A stretch of DNA of 64,000 bases from Cunninghamia lanceolata. Taxonomy: Eukaryota; Streptophyta; Pinopsida; Cupressales; Cupressaceae. Shown here in pieces: positions 10,346-23,044 of the stretch. Location: the NCBI GenBank assembly GCA_027924645.1, contig BSBN01001250.1, positions 20,310,001 through 20,374,000 of the forward strand. Reading direction: 5' to 3'. The translations under genes were made by a program, and so were the position numbers. The notes under the pieces are model-generated. The model was not told the origin of the DNA. It was given only the letters and a program-made list of their open reading frames with translations, and did not search any database. Every line of letters begins with the position of its first letter. Position 1 is the first letter of the stretch.

Positions 10346-13026
10346 ATGTGTCAGCCTATTGATTATTTTTCAGTGGCCTTACCTTGATAAATTTTGGTCT
10401 GTTTATCAAAGGGCCTGCCTGGTTGATAAAAAGCATTGGCCTTTCCTTAGATTATTGGCCTCAGGAAAACCTTTCGACTTGCTTTTAATGTTAGAGTGGC
10501 CAATTTATTTGTTGACTAGTATTGGTTATTGTCAAATCCTATTGAATGTGTCTTAAACGCTTCGATCTATGTGTATCGACTTATATTATACATGTTTTAG
10601 CCTTAGTTTGTTTTGTTCTTGGTCATAAAACAACCAACGTGGGTTTTTATCGCCATGGAATTAACCTTCATGAGTATCCAATGACCTTTACACCCCTTTT
10701 CTTAGATACCTTCTTTGCTGGTTTTAATGCCTTGTTTCAATAAGTTTCAAAAACTTTTGTGTTAAGTTAAGACTTTTGTATAAGCTGCTCTGGGGTTGTC
10801 ATCTTAACCATTGTTCTTGTTTTCAAAGATTTCTTCATAATTGTCTTAATTTATTCTTGTTTAGTCGACCTCGTGTTGAGTAGTAGCGAGCCTTATTGAT
10901 CAAAGATGCTCCCCTTAAAGTTCTCTTGTGCCTGTTATATCATTTTTGCTACGTAAACGACCTTGTTAAAAAAAATGGATTGCCTTTATATTTTAATTCG
11001 GCTCGATAACTATGAGAAGCAACCTTTTAATTGTCTCCAATTGGTCTCTAATAGAGCCATTGGATTGTTGTGACTTTGAAACGACCTCTCCCTTTGTAAT
11101 GTCTTCATTGACCTAGCAAATGTAGTAAATCAGCCTTGTAGCAGATCCTTCGTTTTCCTTTAAAACCACCTTTATCACATACTACATCATCCTCCCTGGA
11201 AGGCCTTTCAACAACTTTATCCTTCATTTAATCAACCTGTATAGTTTTAAATGACATGTTTCGTGTTTGAGGCCAGCTCTCTAGGAAGTGCGACCCTTGT
11301 CCTCTTCTTTGTACTCTGTTTGTTGTTTAGTCAAACCTATTGGTTGAGTAGCCACTAGGTGGCTTGGAATCTTCCTATGTTGGCCTGCTCTTGTCTTTCT
11401 CTCAACCATCTTTCATCTTCAATGGCTCACCAAGAAAAGCAGTCAACCTTAAACTCTTCTTCCACCCTATCTTTTCCCTTACTATCCTTATTATTAAATT
11501 GGCCTTGAGATGCTTTTTCATCCTGTTATGATAAATTTACAATGACCTCTTTAGTTTTATCCACACGACTAGTATAGTGGAATGTAAACGACCTTCTTTA
11601 TAATGTAAACGACCTATATAATAGTTAAACAACCAACCCTTTTAAAAATCAACCTTTTATGGTTATGTTGGCCTTTCTTTAAACATAGATGGTTTGAATG
11701 TGTTTTAAATTGTTTTCTTTTCTTGTTACAGCCTGCGTATCATGTTTTCGGCCATTGAGTACATTATAAGTTGGCCTCTAGACATACATCAGCTTTGGAT
11801 TGTCATGGTCCGCATTTTGTATTGGATTTGTCACTCTCGCTTAAATGCTTATTCAAACTCGGAGGATGTAATTTTGGTCTCAAAGATATAACCATATCCT
11901 CCCTCTTTAAACTTTTAATGACTTTACTTACCTTGAGTTATAAATATATGTATAGTGAATTATATATCCATGTGAAGTTTTGATTTAAGTAATAACGATA
12001 TCTTTTACCCAACTCTCTTTATATTAAGGTTAAAAGTACAAAATGATATGAACCTATGTATAGATGATTCCTATAATTGAATTAGGCAATGATAGGAAAC
12101 TCAATATTAAACATCAAATATAGATATTGTGTAGAGTAATTATGTTAAATCTTGCACGAAGTGAACTAGAAAATATCCTTAGTCAAACTGCATGTATCGC
12201 AAAGATTGAGTTGCAAGGAAATTATGCAACTTTGTTTTGCAATGGTTAGGCAAATATATTGCTATTGTTTTCTTGGAAGGAAGTACTTGAGTGTCCTTTG
12301 ATTATTGAATGATTATACATTGGAATTAGTTTATCTTCTTGCTTTATATGCATGTTGGGTTACTTTCAGGCTAGGATGCTGAATGTGGGCAAACAGAGAA
12401 GGCTTTTCCTCTTTTTCAGGATTTGACCATAAATATTTTAAGTGCTTGGGCCAAGCCATGTTCATTGAAATAGATGAAATATTGTCTAGTAAAACTTTAT
12501 TTATATATTTCTTTGCCACATCCTGTTGTGAGATATTGCACATCATCATTTAGATTTGCATTTAGACATCAAGTTGCATCAGGTGTTCCCTCCTGCCAAT
12601 TGTTTCCAAGTTGCTAGGCATTTCATACATGGATGGGTTTCCTTCATGTCATGAAGGAATTTGGGGAAGTGTAATTGCTTCATGGTTGGGTGGAAAAGTG
12701 CCTGGGCCATGTTCCTATCTCTCGGCTTATGGATGACCATGTGGGTTAGTGGCAGCTAGAGACAGTGATTGATTTATTATTCATTCTTCTTGTACTCGAT
12801 TATTATACCTTATTATTCATTATGATGACTTATGGCATGAGAGCCTAAGATGTATATTGTATATTCTTTTATAGTGCTAACACATGGTTATGGCACGTGG
12901 ATTTGTAAGATGAAATTTCATTATTGCTGATATATATATTAGATCTAAATTTTTACTTGAATTGATGTAATTAAGTGGATTATTTACTTCAGAAAATTTT
13001 ATTATGGAATGCACACTTTACATTTG
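10346..13026. other. Unassigned AT-rich DNA
   Basis: No ORF with recognisable protein sequence, no LTR pair and no RNA gene were seen on either strand. The stretch just after 10345 continues the sequence left of 2581 if the inserted element is removed. Several scattered GACCTT/GGCCTT words give it an old-repeat look, but I could not define a unit. Confidence 0.4.
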
Positions 13027-13031
13027 GTATC

Positions 13032-14785
13032 TGATGAAGATGAAACCACTCTTCCTCAACCACAATCAACCATTCACAATCACAAAACCAAAACTCACAA
13101 GACAAGATTGTAACAAAACAAATTTACTCAAGATTGCATTAAATTTCTTTATTCAAAAACAAGAATACATTCAGATAACACAAACTATTTTGTTGGCCTT
13201 CCATGGCCTCCCTTACAATTATCAACATTCAATTTTCTTCCTCTTTGGCAGCTAACTCTTCTCCTCTATCTTGTTAAACTCAAGCCTTGACCATTAGCTC
13301 TTTCTCTAATCGACACAAAAATTCCCCTTTATGTTGTGTCACCACTATTTATTACTTTGCTAAGAGGTAGAATTCCTTGCTAAACACCTCTTTTCCCTAA
13401 TTTTCTCTTTACCCAGGCCACCACGCTTTGATTTATTTCTACTCTCTTCACACTCATTCCCTCTACAGAGGACTGTGCCTCATTTCTGGCAGTGACTTCT
13501 ACTAATTCCCTCTTCCCTCTTTTTGGCTGCCTCCCTACTCATATTCACTTCTTTCTATTTGTCTTATCACCAGGCCGACCCCCTCCAATCTATTTTTCTT
13601 TCTTTTTATATTGTTTAAAATAGAGAACACAATGAAAAGTAATCTCTTTAGCAAATGGAATGCCACCAAGTGCTTAGCATTTTTATGAAATTTAAGATTT
13701 TCCATGTTTTAAACATCAACCAATCTCTCCAACTTCCACGCAATCAAATGGTAATTGCTATGCATTGAAAACTGATTTATGAATACATATGGTTGGTATG
13801 CTACCATGCCAGGTGCCACTTTCAAACCATTGACTTCCTCTTTCTCCTTTTAATGCTACAAAAACATGTGTTAGAAGCCTCAAAGAGGCGTTATAAACTC
13901 CAACCAAGCATGGGAGTTTTCTTACTATTAAGAAATTTGTATTTTATGCATAATGAATAGCCAACTTTTCCCACGTATGCTTTTTGCTGTATAAAGTCCC
14001 CTTTTATTCTTAGCACCCCTCCTTTCTTCAACATCTTAATTAATAATTTTCAAATATGCTACTGCTTAAAATAATGAAAATAACCTTTTATCAATAATGG
14101 AGATTACATTTAATTTCATGGTGAATGTTATTCCAATGGCGCCAAAATTATCTCCATGGCTATTGTAATTTGATGAAATATTTCCAATCATAGACTTTTG
14201 TTGCTGGGGAGACATCAGAAAACCAAGTTCAATCCATATCATATCTTATAGAGCTGAAGAATTTTAATTATGTAGCTGTGATGATTGCTAAGGTTGAAAA
14301 CCAACTTCAGCCATAACTTTTTACCAGAAACTTGAAAGCTCACCAAAACTGACAATAATGAGTGTCTTAGAATTCCTAAGATCTCCACCAAACCATTTTA
14401 CCTCAAGTGCTATAGAACTCTATGAATTGTGTTTCTGCCAAACTACCAGCACAATCAAAAACCATTAAAATATTCAAAACCAAAAGGTATTTTCTCATAA
14501 AACTATCGTAGACAATTCTAGGATGGAATCAACAATCTTCCTATCAAAGGATTTTCCATGAAACTTCATCAAGCTCCTAGAACAATTGTTTTATAAAAAC
14601 TGACTTCACGTGCGCCGGGACTGAATTCAAGCAACATTGCCAAACTGCCTTCCTGACTGTGCCAAACACACATAGTGTCGAGAAAAGCCATTAGATCCCA
14701 ACAAACCAAGCAAAATTGAAAATTAAACCTACATTGTTTTTTGGTTGGTACAGATTGCCGATTCACCCGGGATGCTCCTGCATCA
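13032..14785 (-). repeat. LTR of a pol-less element family, diverged copy
   Basis: Starts TGATGAAGATG and ends GCTCCTGCATCA. From about 14200 to 14785 it clearly matches 17970-18752 and 20720-21503, the ends of the LTRs of the complete copy of this family. The left part is more diverged, so the left boundary rests on the TGATG terminus only. In minus orientation this is the 3' LTR. Confidence 0.6.
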
Positions 14786-15852
14786 GACATGTCAGGTAAA
14801 AAGTTTGTGAGCATAGGCTCACAAAAGTGGAGTTGAGTGATAGAATCACCCTTTTAGGTTGCAACCAACCTACAGTGAACTCCATCACTGGGATATGTGC
14901 ACAAGATCAATCCTTCTTCCTCTTCTTCCAACACCATGCCAGAACAACCGTCATCTTCCTCCCACAACTCCATACACCACTCCTCTCTCCTCTTGTGGAT
15001 TCACATCCACCATGTACCATCCTTCTTTGCCAAATGCTTTCTACTCTCCTCTCCTCCTTCATGGGATTCATCACACCATTAACCGACCACCTCCACTAAA
15101 ACCTTTCACCATCCACATCACTACATGCAACATCCTCAACAAAATTTGCATCTACAACTCCATGGAAATTAAAGATTTCCATGGTCTTTTCTTCATACTC
15201 TCTAACCCTCATCATATCAAACAAAGGAAAATAAACATCATCATAAAATGCAATAATATTTACCTCTACCGTGACATCTTCCTCTGTAACTTTTTCTTCT
15301 TTACCCTTTGCTGCAACAATAATCTTTTCCATCCACTCATTCTCCACCGCCAAAATTTGTGAGAATAAGTCATCCTCTACCTCATCTTTCCCTGTAAACT
15401 CTTTGTATTCCATCATTAAATCTTTCTCCACAGCTGTATCTTTAACCTCTTCATTCTCATTGCCCACCTTTTTATCTTCAACCGCTGCTACACAACTTTT
15501 CATCTTGCTTGACCAAATCACTATGCTGCCATGCTTCCAATATGCTCAATCTCTTATCTAACCTCTCACATATACCTACCAACATCTCAAAAGTCTTTCA
15601 CTCTGATACTGCCTCCAACCTTCCCATATCATGGGTCTCTTTCTCAATAATATCCCCATCTCATATGCTGCTGCAATCTTCCACAATCCTCATCACACTC
15701 TTAATCTATTCGCGGCTTCTCAACTCTCACTTTCTTGGGACTCCTCTCTACCTACAACAATCTCTTGAGCTCTTCCCAACTGCCTTCTCCCTGTAGGTCC
15801 CGGTGCGAACTGCCTCACGTTTGGTGCTCTATCCATATGCTTAGGATCACTG
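14786..15852 (-). mobile_element. Internal region of the diverged pol-less element
   Basis: About 1.07 kb between the LTR end at 14785 and the primer-binding site at 15853. Its left end (TCAGGTAAAA...GGCTCACAAAAGTGGAGTT) and a block around 14890-15060 match 18753-19050 in the complete copy. Neither copy encodes recognisable pol. No purine-rich tract abuts the LTR on the minus strand, which is odd for a replicating LTR element. Confidence 0.65.
15096..15521 (-). pseudogene. Unknown acidic 141-residue ORF inside the pol-less element
   Basis: Open minus-strand frame rich in Glu, Asp, Lys and Val (KDLMMEYKEFTGKDEVEDDL; VENEWMEKIIVAAKGKEEKV). The matching part of the second copy (about 19050-19350) retains a similar acidic segment (VENEWLEKI-type reading) but is broken. 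It lies in the expected direction downstream of the primer-binding site, so it may be the remnant of a gag-like or accessory protein. No CCHC knuckle or enzyme motif is visible. A compositional accident is possible. Confidence 0.35.
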
Positions 15853-15864
15853 GCTCTGATACCA
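15853..15864 (-). other. Primer-binding site of the diverged pol-less element
   Basis: Minus strand TGGTATCAGAGC, five bases from a TG at 15870 that may start the second LTR. Confidence 0.75.
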
Positions 15865-15869
15865 TATAA

Positions 15870-16265
15870 TGTAGACAACAAGAACTACCCTCTCTGCAAT
15901 AGCAAAATACTTCTACACACAACCCCACATAATCCACAAACACAAAACAGAGAGTCACTAGTATGAAGTGTAGTTTGCTATCATATGCAAAGGAGAATTA
16001 AAAAAGAGGGAAAAAGTTTTCCAGATGCCTGAAGCCAATTTGTAACGTGTAGAAGAAAATTGATTTGTAAATCAAAGTTATGCAGAATTTAAAATTTCAT
16101 TTCAGAGGATTGTAGTTTTGTCATGAAAATCAAATATCAATAAAATAAGTAGTTAATTTTTGTTGCAATTTGTAGTATGAATGTGTATTGTGTTGAGAGG
16201 AAAATTTGAGTGTGTTAAGTTTGTGTGAATGTGCTTATGTATGAGGAGAGGATCCTTCTGCATCA
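15870..16265. repeat. Truncated LTR-like sequence
   Basis: Begins TGTAGACAACAAG next to a minus-strand primer-binding site and ends CTGCATCA next to a plus-strand one, so it may be a junction of two broken LTRs. Only weak similarity to 13032 was seen at the left end. No genes. Confidence 0.35.
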
Positions 16266-16266
16266 C

Positions 16267-16281
16267 TATCAGAGCCAGGTT
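16267..16281 (+). other. Primer-binding-site-like sequence, plus strand
   Basis: TATCAGAGCCAGGTT, an extended initiator-Met complement, lies directly after CTGCATCA (LTR-type end). It would mark the start of a plus-strand element whose interior is non-coding up to 17103. Confidence 0.5.
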
Positions 16282-17103
16282 CCAGCATTGGGAGCTCTGG
16301 GGTGTTGTGTTGCTCAGGTTGTTCGAGGGTCCTTATGTGTTGGCATGCAGTGATTAGCATGTGCCTTCTTTTGTTATGCCTTCCTTTCATATGTGTGGTG
16401 AGGAATACGTTGTTTTGGGGTTAGATAGACCCTGGTGGTTGTCAAGAAGTTTCTTATGTGTTTTCCTTCTGGATGTCCTAAATACTTGGCATGAACCCTT
16501 GCAATGTGTGTAAGTACTCAAGTGGCCTTTGTAGGGTCATGTTCATGCTTGTGTGACCACTTTTGATAGTGAAGTTATGAGAATCTTTGTGTGAAAGAAA
16601 ATACCATGTTCTTGAGTGTGATTGAACTTGGTTTACTCTTTTAAGAGTTATGCATTAGTATGTGAAAGAGGATGTTTGATCATATGCTTGATATGTGAAG
16701 AAAATTATTGTGGTAATGCTAGTTTAAATGTACCTTGCATTGTGCACCCTGTTGTGTGTATGTTTGTTGCAAGAGTAGCATATCCTTGAAATGTTTGTCA
16801 CATTTGTTTAATAATTGCCTTTGCATGGTGACTAGTAATGCTTTCTTGAAATGCATATTGCATTTTCTTATTGAGAGCATGTCCCTGTGTGTGGATTAAT
16901 TATGTGGTTGTAAGAAAGATAGTGTTGCATTGCATTGCTAGAATAGATCATTTGGGTAATGGCTTATGTCCTCAAATTGCATTTTCCCTAGGATTCATGT
17001 TAGAACTTGGGGGTAATTATTACATTGCATTATTGGAAGAGTTAAAGAAAAAAAAAACTGCATCTTGTGACTTGAGTTGTAATTTTCCCATTGTTTAGTA
17101 TGC
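16282..17103 (+). other. Non-coding interior, probably of an old LTR element
   Basis: TG-rich sequence with many short stops in all frames. It is interrupted at 17109 by the pol-less element and appears to resume at 21509. Nothing recognisable was found. Confidence 0.35.
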
Positions 17104-17108
17104 ATTAA

Positions 17109-18752
17109 TGATGAAAACAAATCCTCTCACCTACTTACAACTCACAAACTCAAAGACACATAGGCAAATACATAGGGGCAACAGAGCATAAAATTGAAAA
17201 AAACAAATGAGTTTATTTTATTCCAGTAAAACAATTTTGTATCAGTAAAACAAACATTATCAAATCTACATCTATAGCTTTCTCAATCTTGGCTACACTA
17301 AGTCTCTTCACAACTCCACACACTGGCCGACTCCTATTGTCAAACTAATCACATACCCTACACTTGGTTTCACTCTACATACCTTCTACAAAGGCATAAA
17401 CACCATGTTCCTTCCTCAAGAGGCCAACCCTTTCCCCAATCTCTTTTTTAATCCTTTATATCACTACCATTCATTGCATCTTCAAGTTCTAATTTCTGTT
17501 AAGAACTGCACCTTTCATCTCCTTGGCAGAAAATTATTATTTCTACCATAATGTTTGGGTGGGGAACTCTTTTCTTTTCTCCTAGCCACTCCTCCTTGGT
17601 CGCTCCTCCCAAATTTGCCTTTTTACCACACTTTTATACAACTCTTAATCTCCCTATATAATCTTCTCTTTGTCTTTTCCCATGCACCAACATGGTTGTT
17701 CAAATCCTTTGCAAAGTTTTTATTTTGACTATTCTTTTCTCAACAAATATTGCCAAAATTGAGCGGCCCCACACTATTCTTTAATTTTCTATTTAAAATT
17801 TATCAAAAGCGACCTCATTTAGGTGCTCAAGCACATACTTGGAATTTGCTAGCCACATTTACTTTTCCCCTCATGAGTTGCATTTTAATATAGCTTCATA
17901 AGAAGCATTTAGTCTTCTCTTATCCACCTTCATGCCTATGTTTCCTTTAATTTTTTCTTTCTTGATTATAATATACTTTTAAATAAACATTGAGTATCTT
18001 AATGAAGGCTTCATAGATCTGCATGATGTTATTTTTTTTAACTCTATGATTTACCTTTCCAATCCATTGTCCATCAATACACTGTATCATTCAAACTCTA
18101 TTGCCAAGCTTCTTATACTGGTGGTGACCTTAGATTGTATACCAAACAATGAATAAGAGAGAATGTATTGTTCTTCAATCAACACACATGTAATCAATCA
18201 CATACAAAAGTAAATATGTGGGTTTTACCAAACAACATCATTCGTCAATCGACCAACAAGTTAAAAACTGACTTTTGTGATAACTCTGCATCAGGTGCTC
18301 GGAATCTCATGAAACTGACAGGGATGAGCATCTTAGCATTCCTAAGACCTCCACCAAACCTTTTGGCCTCAAGTGCTATAGAACTCCAGAAATTGCATTT
18401 CAGCCAAACTGCCAGCACAAGTCAGAAAACATTAAAATATTCAAAACTTGAAGGTATTTGCTCACAAAACCTTTGCACATAATTCTAGGATAGAATCAAC
18501 AATCTTCCTCTCAAAGGATTTTCTATAAAACTTCACCAAGCTCTTGGAACAATTGTTTTACAGAAACTGATGTCACGTGCACCGGGACTAAATTCAAGCA
18601 ACATTGCCAAACTACCTTCCTGACTATACCAAACACACATAGTGCTGAGAAAATCCATTAGAATCCAACAAACCAAACAAAATTGAAAATTAAACCTACA
18701 ATTGTTTTTGGTTGATGTGGCTTGCCGATTCTCCTAGGATGCTCCTGCATCA
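17109..18752 (-). repeat. 3' LTR of the complete pol-less element
   Basis: Near-identical to 19839-21503; the right copy carries an extra ~18 bp (CAATGATCTCTCC region near 20190) missing from the left one. Ends with GCTCCTGCATCA. Confidence 0.92.
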
Positions 18753-19824
18753 GACACGTCAGGTAAAAGTCTATGAGCATAGGCTCACAAAAGTGGAGTT
18801 GAGTGATAGAATAACCCTTTTAGGTTGTAACCAACTTGTAGAAAACTCTATCACTGGGATATGTGCACAAGATCAATCCTTCTTCCTCTTCTTCCAGCAC
18901 CATGCCAGAACAACCGTCATCTTCCTCCCACAACTCCATACACCACTCCTCTCTCCTCTTGTGGATTCACATCCACCATGTGCCGTCCTCCTCTGCCAAA
19001 TTATTTCTCCTCTCCTCTCCTTCGTGGGATCTAGCCCACCAGTAACTGGTCTCCTCCACCAAACTCTCATGTCACTCATTCAACCAACAACATATAAATC
19101 TTCATCGAATACCTTATGGAAATTAAATATTTCCATAGGTTATTCTCCACACTCTTCAACCCTATCTACATCAAATGGAAGTACAAAAGCATCATCCAAA
19201 TATGCAACAAGATTTACCTCTTTATTCGCTGTTGTGAATTTACCATCGGCTGTACATTATCTTCTACTCTTTTCGGTGCGATGTTTGCTTTCTCATCGTC
19301 AATCACTGCAATCTTCTCCAACCACTCATTCTCCACTGCCAAATATGTGACAATAAGTCATCCTCTACATCATCCTTTGCTACAACCTCTTTGTATTACA
19401 TCGCTGCATCTTCATTTTTTTCCTCTTCGACTATCTCTGCTATAGGCTCTTCATCGTTCACTCATCCTCATCCTCTTTTTGTTCACTCAAACGTGCCTCC
19501 AATTTCTCTAGCTTATCCAATCACTTGGTTACATTTTTGATCATCCTTCATGTCTTGTTTTCTTCATACCATCTCCACGCTTCCCAAATCATGAGCTTCT
19601 TCCTTATGACTATACCCATCTTGTTCATTGTTGCAATCCCACCTCAATCCACAATCTTCTATCACACTCTCAATCCGCAAAACAAATTCTTTCACGACTT
19701 CAATCTCTCTCATTGCTTAAGACTCCTCCTACCTGCAACAGCCCTCACACGAGCTTCTTCTCTACCGTCTTCTATTCTCTACCCGTAGGTCCTAGTGCAT
19801 ACTCTGCACACTCAGGGTCATTTG
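18753..19824 (-). other. Interior of the complete pol-less element
   Basis: Contains no convincing gene. Plus-strand ORFs here are antisense readings of an old acidic minus-strand ORF that is now full of stops. The left ~300 bases match 14786-15080. Confidence 0.6.
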
Positions 19825-19836
19825 GATCTGATACCA
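19825..19836 (-). other. Primer-binding site of the complete pol-less element
   Basis: Minus strand TGGTATCAGATC, one substitution from the usual TGGTATCAGAGC, two bases inside the 5' LTR. Confidence 0.8.
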
Positions 19837-19838
19837 TT

Positions 19839-21503
19839 TGATGAAAATAAATCCTCTCACCTGCTTACGACTCACAAACTCAAAGACACATAGGCAAATA
19901 CATAGGGGCGACATAGTATAAAATTGCAACAAACAAATGAGTTTATTTTATTCCAATAAAACAATTTTTTATCAATAAAACAAACATTATCAAATCTACA
20001 TTTGTAGCTTTCTCAATCTTGGCTACACCAAGTCTCTCCACAGCTCCACACACTGGTTGACTCCTATTGTCAAACTAATCAAATACCCTTCACTTGGTTT
20101 CACTCTGCATACCTTCTACAGAGGCATAAACATCATGTTCCTTCCTCAAGAGGCCGACCCTTTCCCTAATCTCCTTTTTAATCCTTTAACAATGATCTCT
20201 CCTTATATCACTACCATTCATTGCATCTTCAAGTTTTGATTTCTGTTAAGAACTGCACCTTTCATCTCCTTGGTAGTGAATTATTATTTCTACCATAATG
20301 TTTGGGTGGGGAACTCTTTTCTTTTCTCCTAGCCACTCCTCCTTGGTCGCGTCTCCCAAATTTTCCTTTTTACCACACTTTTATAGAACTCTTAATCTCC
20401 CTGTATAATCTTCTCTCTATCTTTTCCCATGCAACAACATGGCTATTCAAATGTTTTGCAAAGTTTTTATTTTGACTATTCTTTTCTCAACAAATATTGC
20501 CAAAATTGAGCACCCCCACACTATTCTTCAATTTTCTATTTAAAATTTATCAAGAGAGGCCTCATTTAGTCACTCAAACACATGCTTAGAATTTTGTTAG
20601 CCATATTTACTTTTCCCCTCATGAGCTGCATTTTAATATAGCTTCATAAGAAGCATTTAGTCTTCTCTTATGCACCTTCACGCCTATGTTTCCTTTAATT
20701 TTTACTTTCTTGATTATAATATACTTTTAAACAAACATTTAGTATCTTAATGAAGGCTTCATAGATATGCATGATGTTTTTTTTTTTTAAACTCTATGAT
20801 TTACCTTTCCAATCCATTGTCCATCAATACACTATATCATTCAAACTCTATTGCCAAGCTTCTTATACTGGTGGTGACCTTAGATTGTATACCAAACAAC
20901 GAATAAGAGAGAATATATTGTTCTTCAATCAACACACATGTAATAAATCACATACAAAAGTAAATATGTGGGTTATACCAAACAACATCATTCGTCAATC
21001 GACCAACAAGTTGAAAACTAACTTTTGTGATAACTCTGCATCAGGTGTTCAGAATCTCATGAAAATTGACAGGGATGATTGTCTTAGGATTCCTAAGACC
21101 TCCACCAAACCTTTCAGCCTCAAGTACTATAGAACTCCAGAAATTGCATTTCAGCCAAACTGCCAGCACAAGTCAGAAAACATTAAAATATTCAAAACTT
21201 GAAGGTATTTGCTCAAGAAACCTTTGCGTATAATTCTAGGATAGAATCAACAATCTTCCTATCGAAGGATTTTCCATGAAACTTCACCAAGCTCTTGGAA
21301 CAATTGTTTTACGAAAAATAATGTCACGCACGCCGAGACTGAATTCAAGCAACATTGCCAAACTGCCTTCCTGACTGTGCCAAACACACATAGTGCCAAG
21401 AAAATCCATTAGAACCCAACAAACCAAACATAATTGAAAATTAAACTTGCAATTGTTTTTGGTTGATGTGGCTTACCAATTTGCCTGGGATGCTCCTGCA
21501 TCA
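19839..21503 (-). repeat. 5' LTR of the complete pol-less element
   Basis: Pairs with 17109-18752 and is followed directly by the ATTAA duplication at 21504-21508. Confidence 0.92.
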
Positions 21504-21508
21504 ATTAA

Positions 21509-22005
21509 GTATGCTTGTCATCATGTTGTGAAGAAATTTGGTCTCATACAAATGTTGCATTAATGCATTATCCATATGATTGGTGAACCCATTTTTGTAA
21601 GAAATGTTAACCGTTGCTTGTTGGAGAGATTGATGTGTTGAGATATCTTGGTTTGTGAACTTGATTTTGACATAGCTTAATCTTGGTTGCTGGATGTTTG
21701 CTAGTGTATGACTGTGTGTGTCTTTGCATGATGATTATGATTCCCTTGAATGGGAAGTAACCTTTATTACTGGGCATCTTGAGTGATGATCATGTGGCTG
21801 AGTAGAAATGATCTTATATTATACATGTGTTTAGAGTCTTAGAAGACTCGTTTGGTTGGTGTGATTGAGTGTGTTCTCTTACTCACCTCAGCTTGGGATC
21901 CATGCATAGTGTAGCATCATGCTCCCTCTCTGGTGACTAGAATTAGTCACGTAGTTCATGAAATTTGGAACTTTTGAATTTTGATACTTCATTTATTTGA
22001 CTTTG
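21509..22005. other. Continuation of the DNA interrupted at 17104
   Basis: TG-rich, gene-free, of the same character as 16282-17103. It ends at the GTAAA target copy (22006-22010) of the chromovirus. Confidence 0.4.
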
Positions 22006-22010
22006 GTAAA

Positions 22011-22844
22011 TGATGAAGGAGCATCCTTGGTTAAAGGGTAATCTTGCATCAACCAAAAAAATTGCATTTCAGTTTGTTTCTTTTCATTTTCCTGTTAAGT
22101 TCAGTCAGTAGCAGTTCCAGTATTTTGGTCCACATTCTGCCACAGTTTCATTTTAGACCTTGTAGAGCCGGACTTAGCATCTAGACACATTCATGCACAT
22201 CATATCCAAAATTTAGATCATTTTGATCAGGTATCGGAAAGATATCACTATCAGAAGATTGACTATTTTCTTAGAATAGAGCATCCTGACAGTCTCAAAT
22301 AATCAGCTAAATGAGAAGACTTGCAGAGCACTTTCATGACTTGTGGAGCTAAATGACACATCATTCAATGTTGTTTGGATCATGGCCAAACTTACCTAAG
22401 ATCTGGATGCTATTCCATTCATTTATGGAGGAGTTCTATATGATTAGGTCTGACCTATCTGTGTACACACGTTATAGCTCTTCATTAGAGTTTATGATAT
22501 TCCTTGGCTAACGCAGAGGAATCTTATGTTTCGGAGATGATATATAATCATGTAATAGATGCCTAGGAAATTAGTGATTGATAGTTAGAGAATTCATAAG
22601 TTAGAATTTCTAGAAAGGGCCTTCAAAGCTATATCTTGTGTATATTCTGTAATTGAAGAATCAGGCATGTGAGCCCTAATTATAAGCCCACATGTTGCTG
22701 GCTAGTTTCTATTTCAAATCAATGATACACTGAATGACTAAATCTACATTTGCATTATATATTTGAGTTGTTTTAATTGTGTTTACTCTTGCTGCATGAC
22801 CTGGACAGTTCACTTTGTGGACTCTCCTAACCGTGAGTGCACCA
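22011..22844 (+). repeat. 5' LTR of the chromovirus
   Basis: Matches 27622-28456 throughout; both share the block from GCATCCTTGG to GGACTCTCCTAACCGT. Confidence 0.92.
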
Positions 22845-22846
22845 AG

Positions 22847-22858
22847 TGGTATCATAGC
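22847..22858 (+). other. Primer-binding site of the chromovirus
   Basis: TGGTATCATAGC, initiator-Met type with one substitution, two bases after the LTR. Confidence 0.85.
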
Positions 22859-23044
22859 AAAGTTTAAATCATTGGGAGTGAATTGAGTAAAGTTGGTGAA
22901 GGAATTCTGTAATATCTTGTTGTGAACAGATCACTGAATCTGAGGTAGACTACTTGTGTTGTCAACCGATCACCGATTTGAGGCAGTTGTCACCTTGTAG
23001 CTTGATTGCCGAATTTGAGGCAGTTACACTTGATCTGAGGAAGA

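Larger units (their letters stand above)
17109..21503 (-). mobile_element. Complete pol-less LTR element (second copy of the family)
   Basis: LTRs of 1,644 and 1,665 bp surround only 1,086 bp of interior. Ends are TGATG...CATCA, and the 5 bp ATTAA is duplicated at 17104-17108 and 21504-21508, so the boundaries are firm. A primer-binding site beside the right LTR sets minus orientation. The interior has no gag knuckle, RT, integrase or protease. With LTRs making up three quarters of the element, it is a non-autonomous type between TRIM and LARD in size. A related copy lies at 13032-15864, in the same orientation about 4 kb away. Confidence 0.92.

Noticed and set aside
14827..15362. Plus-strand Ser/His/Pro-rich ORFs, also at 18712-19350
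   Set aside because: They are antisense readings of the interior of pol-less minus-strand elements, and the frames are not conserved between the two copies.
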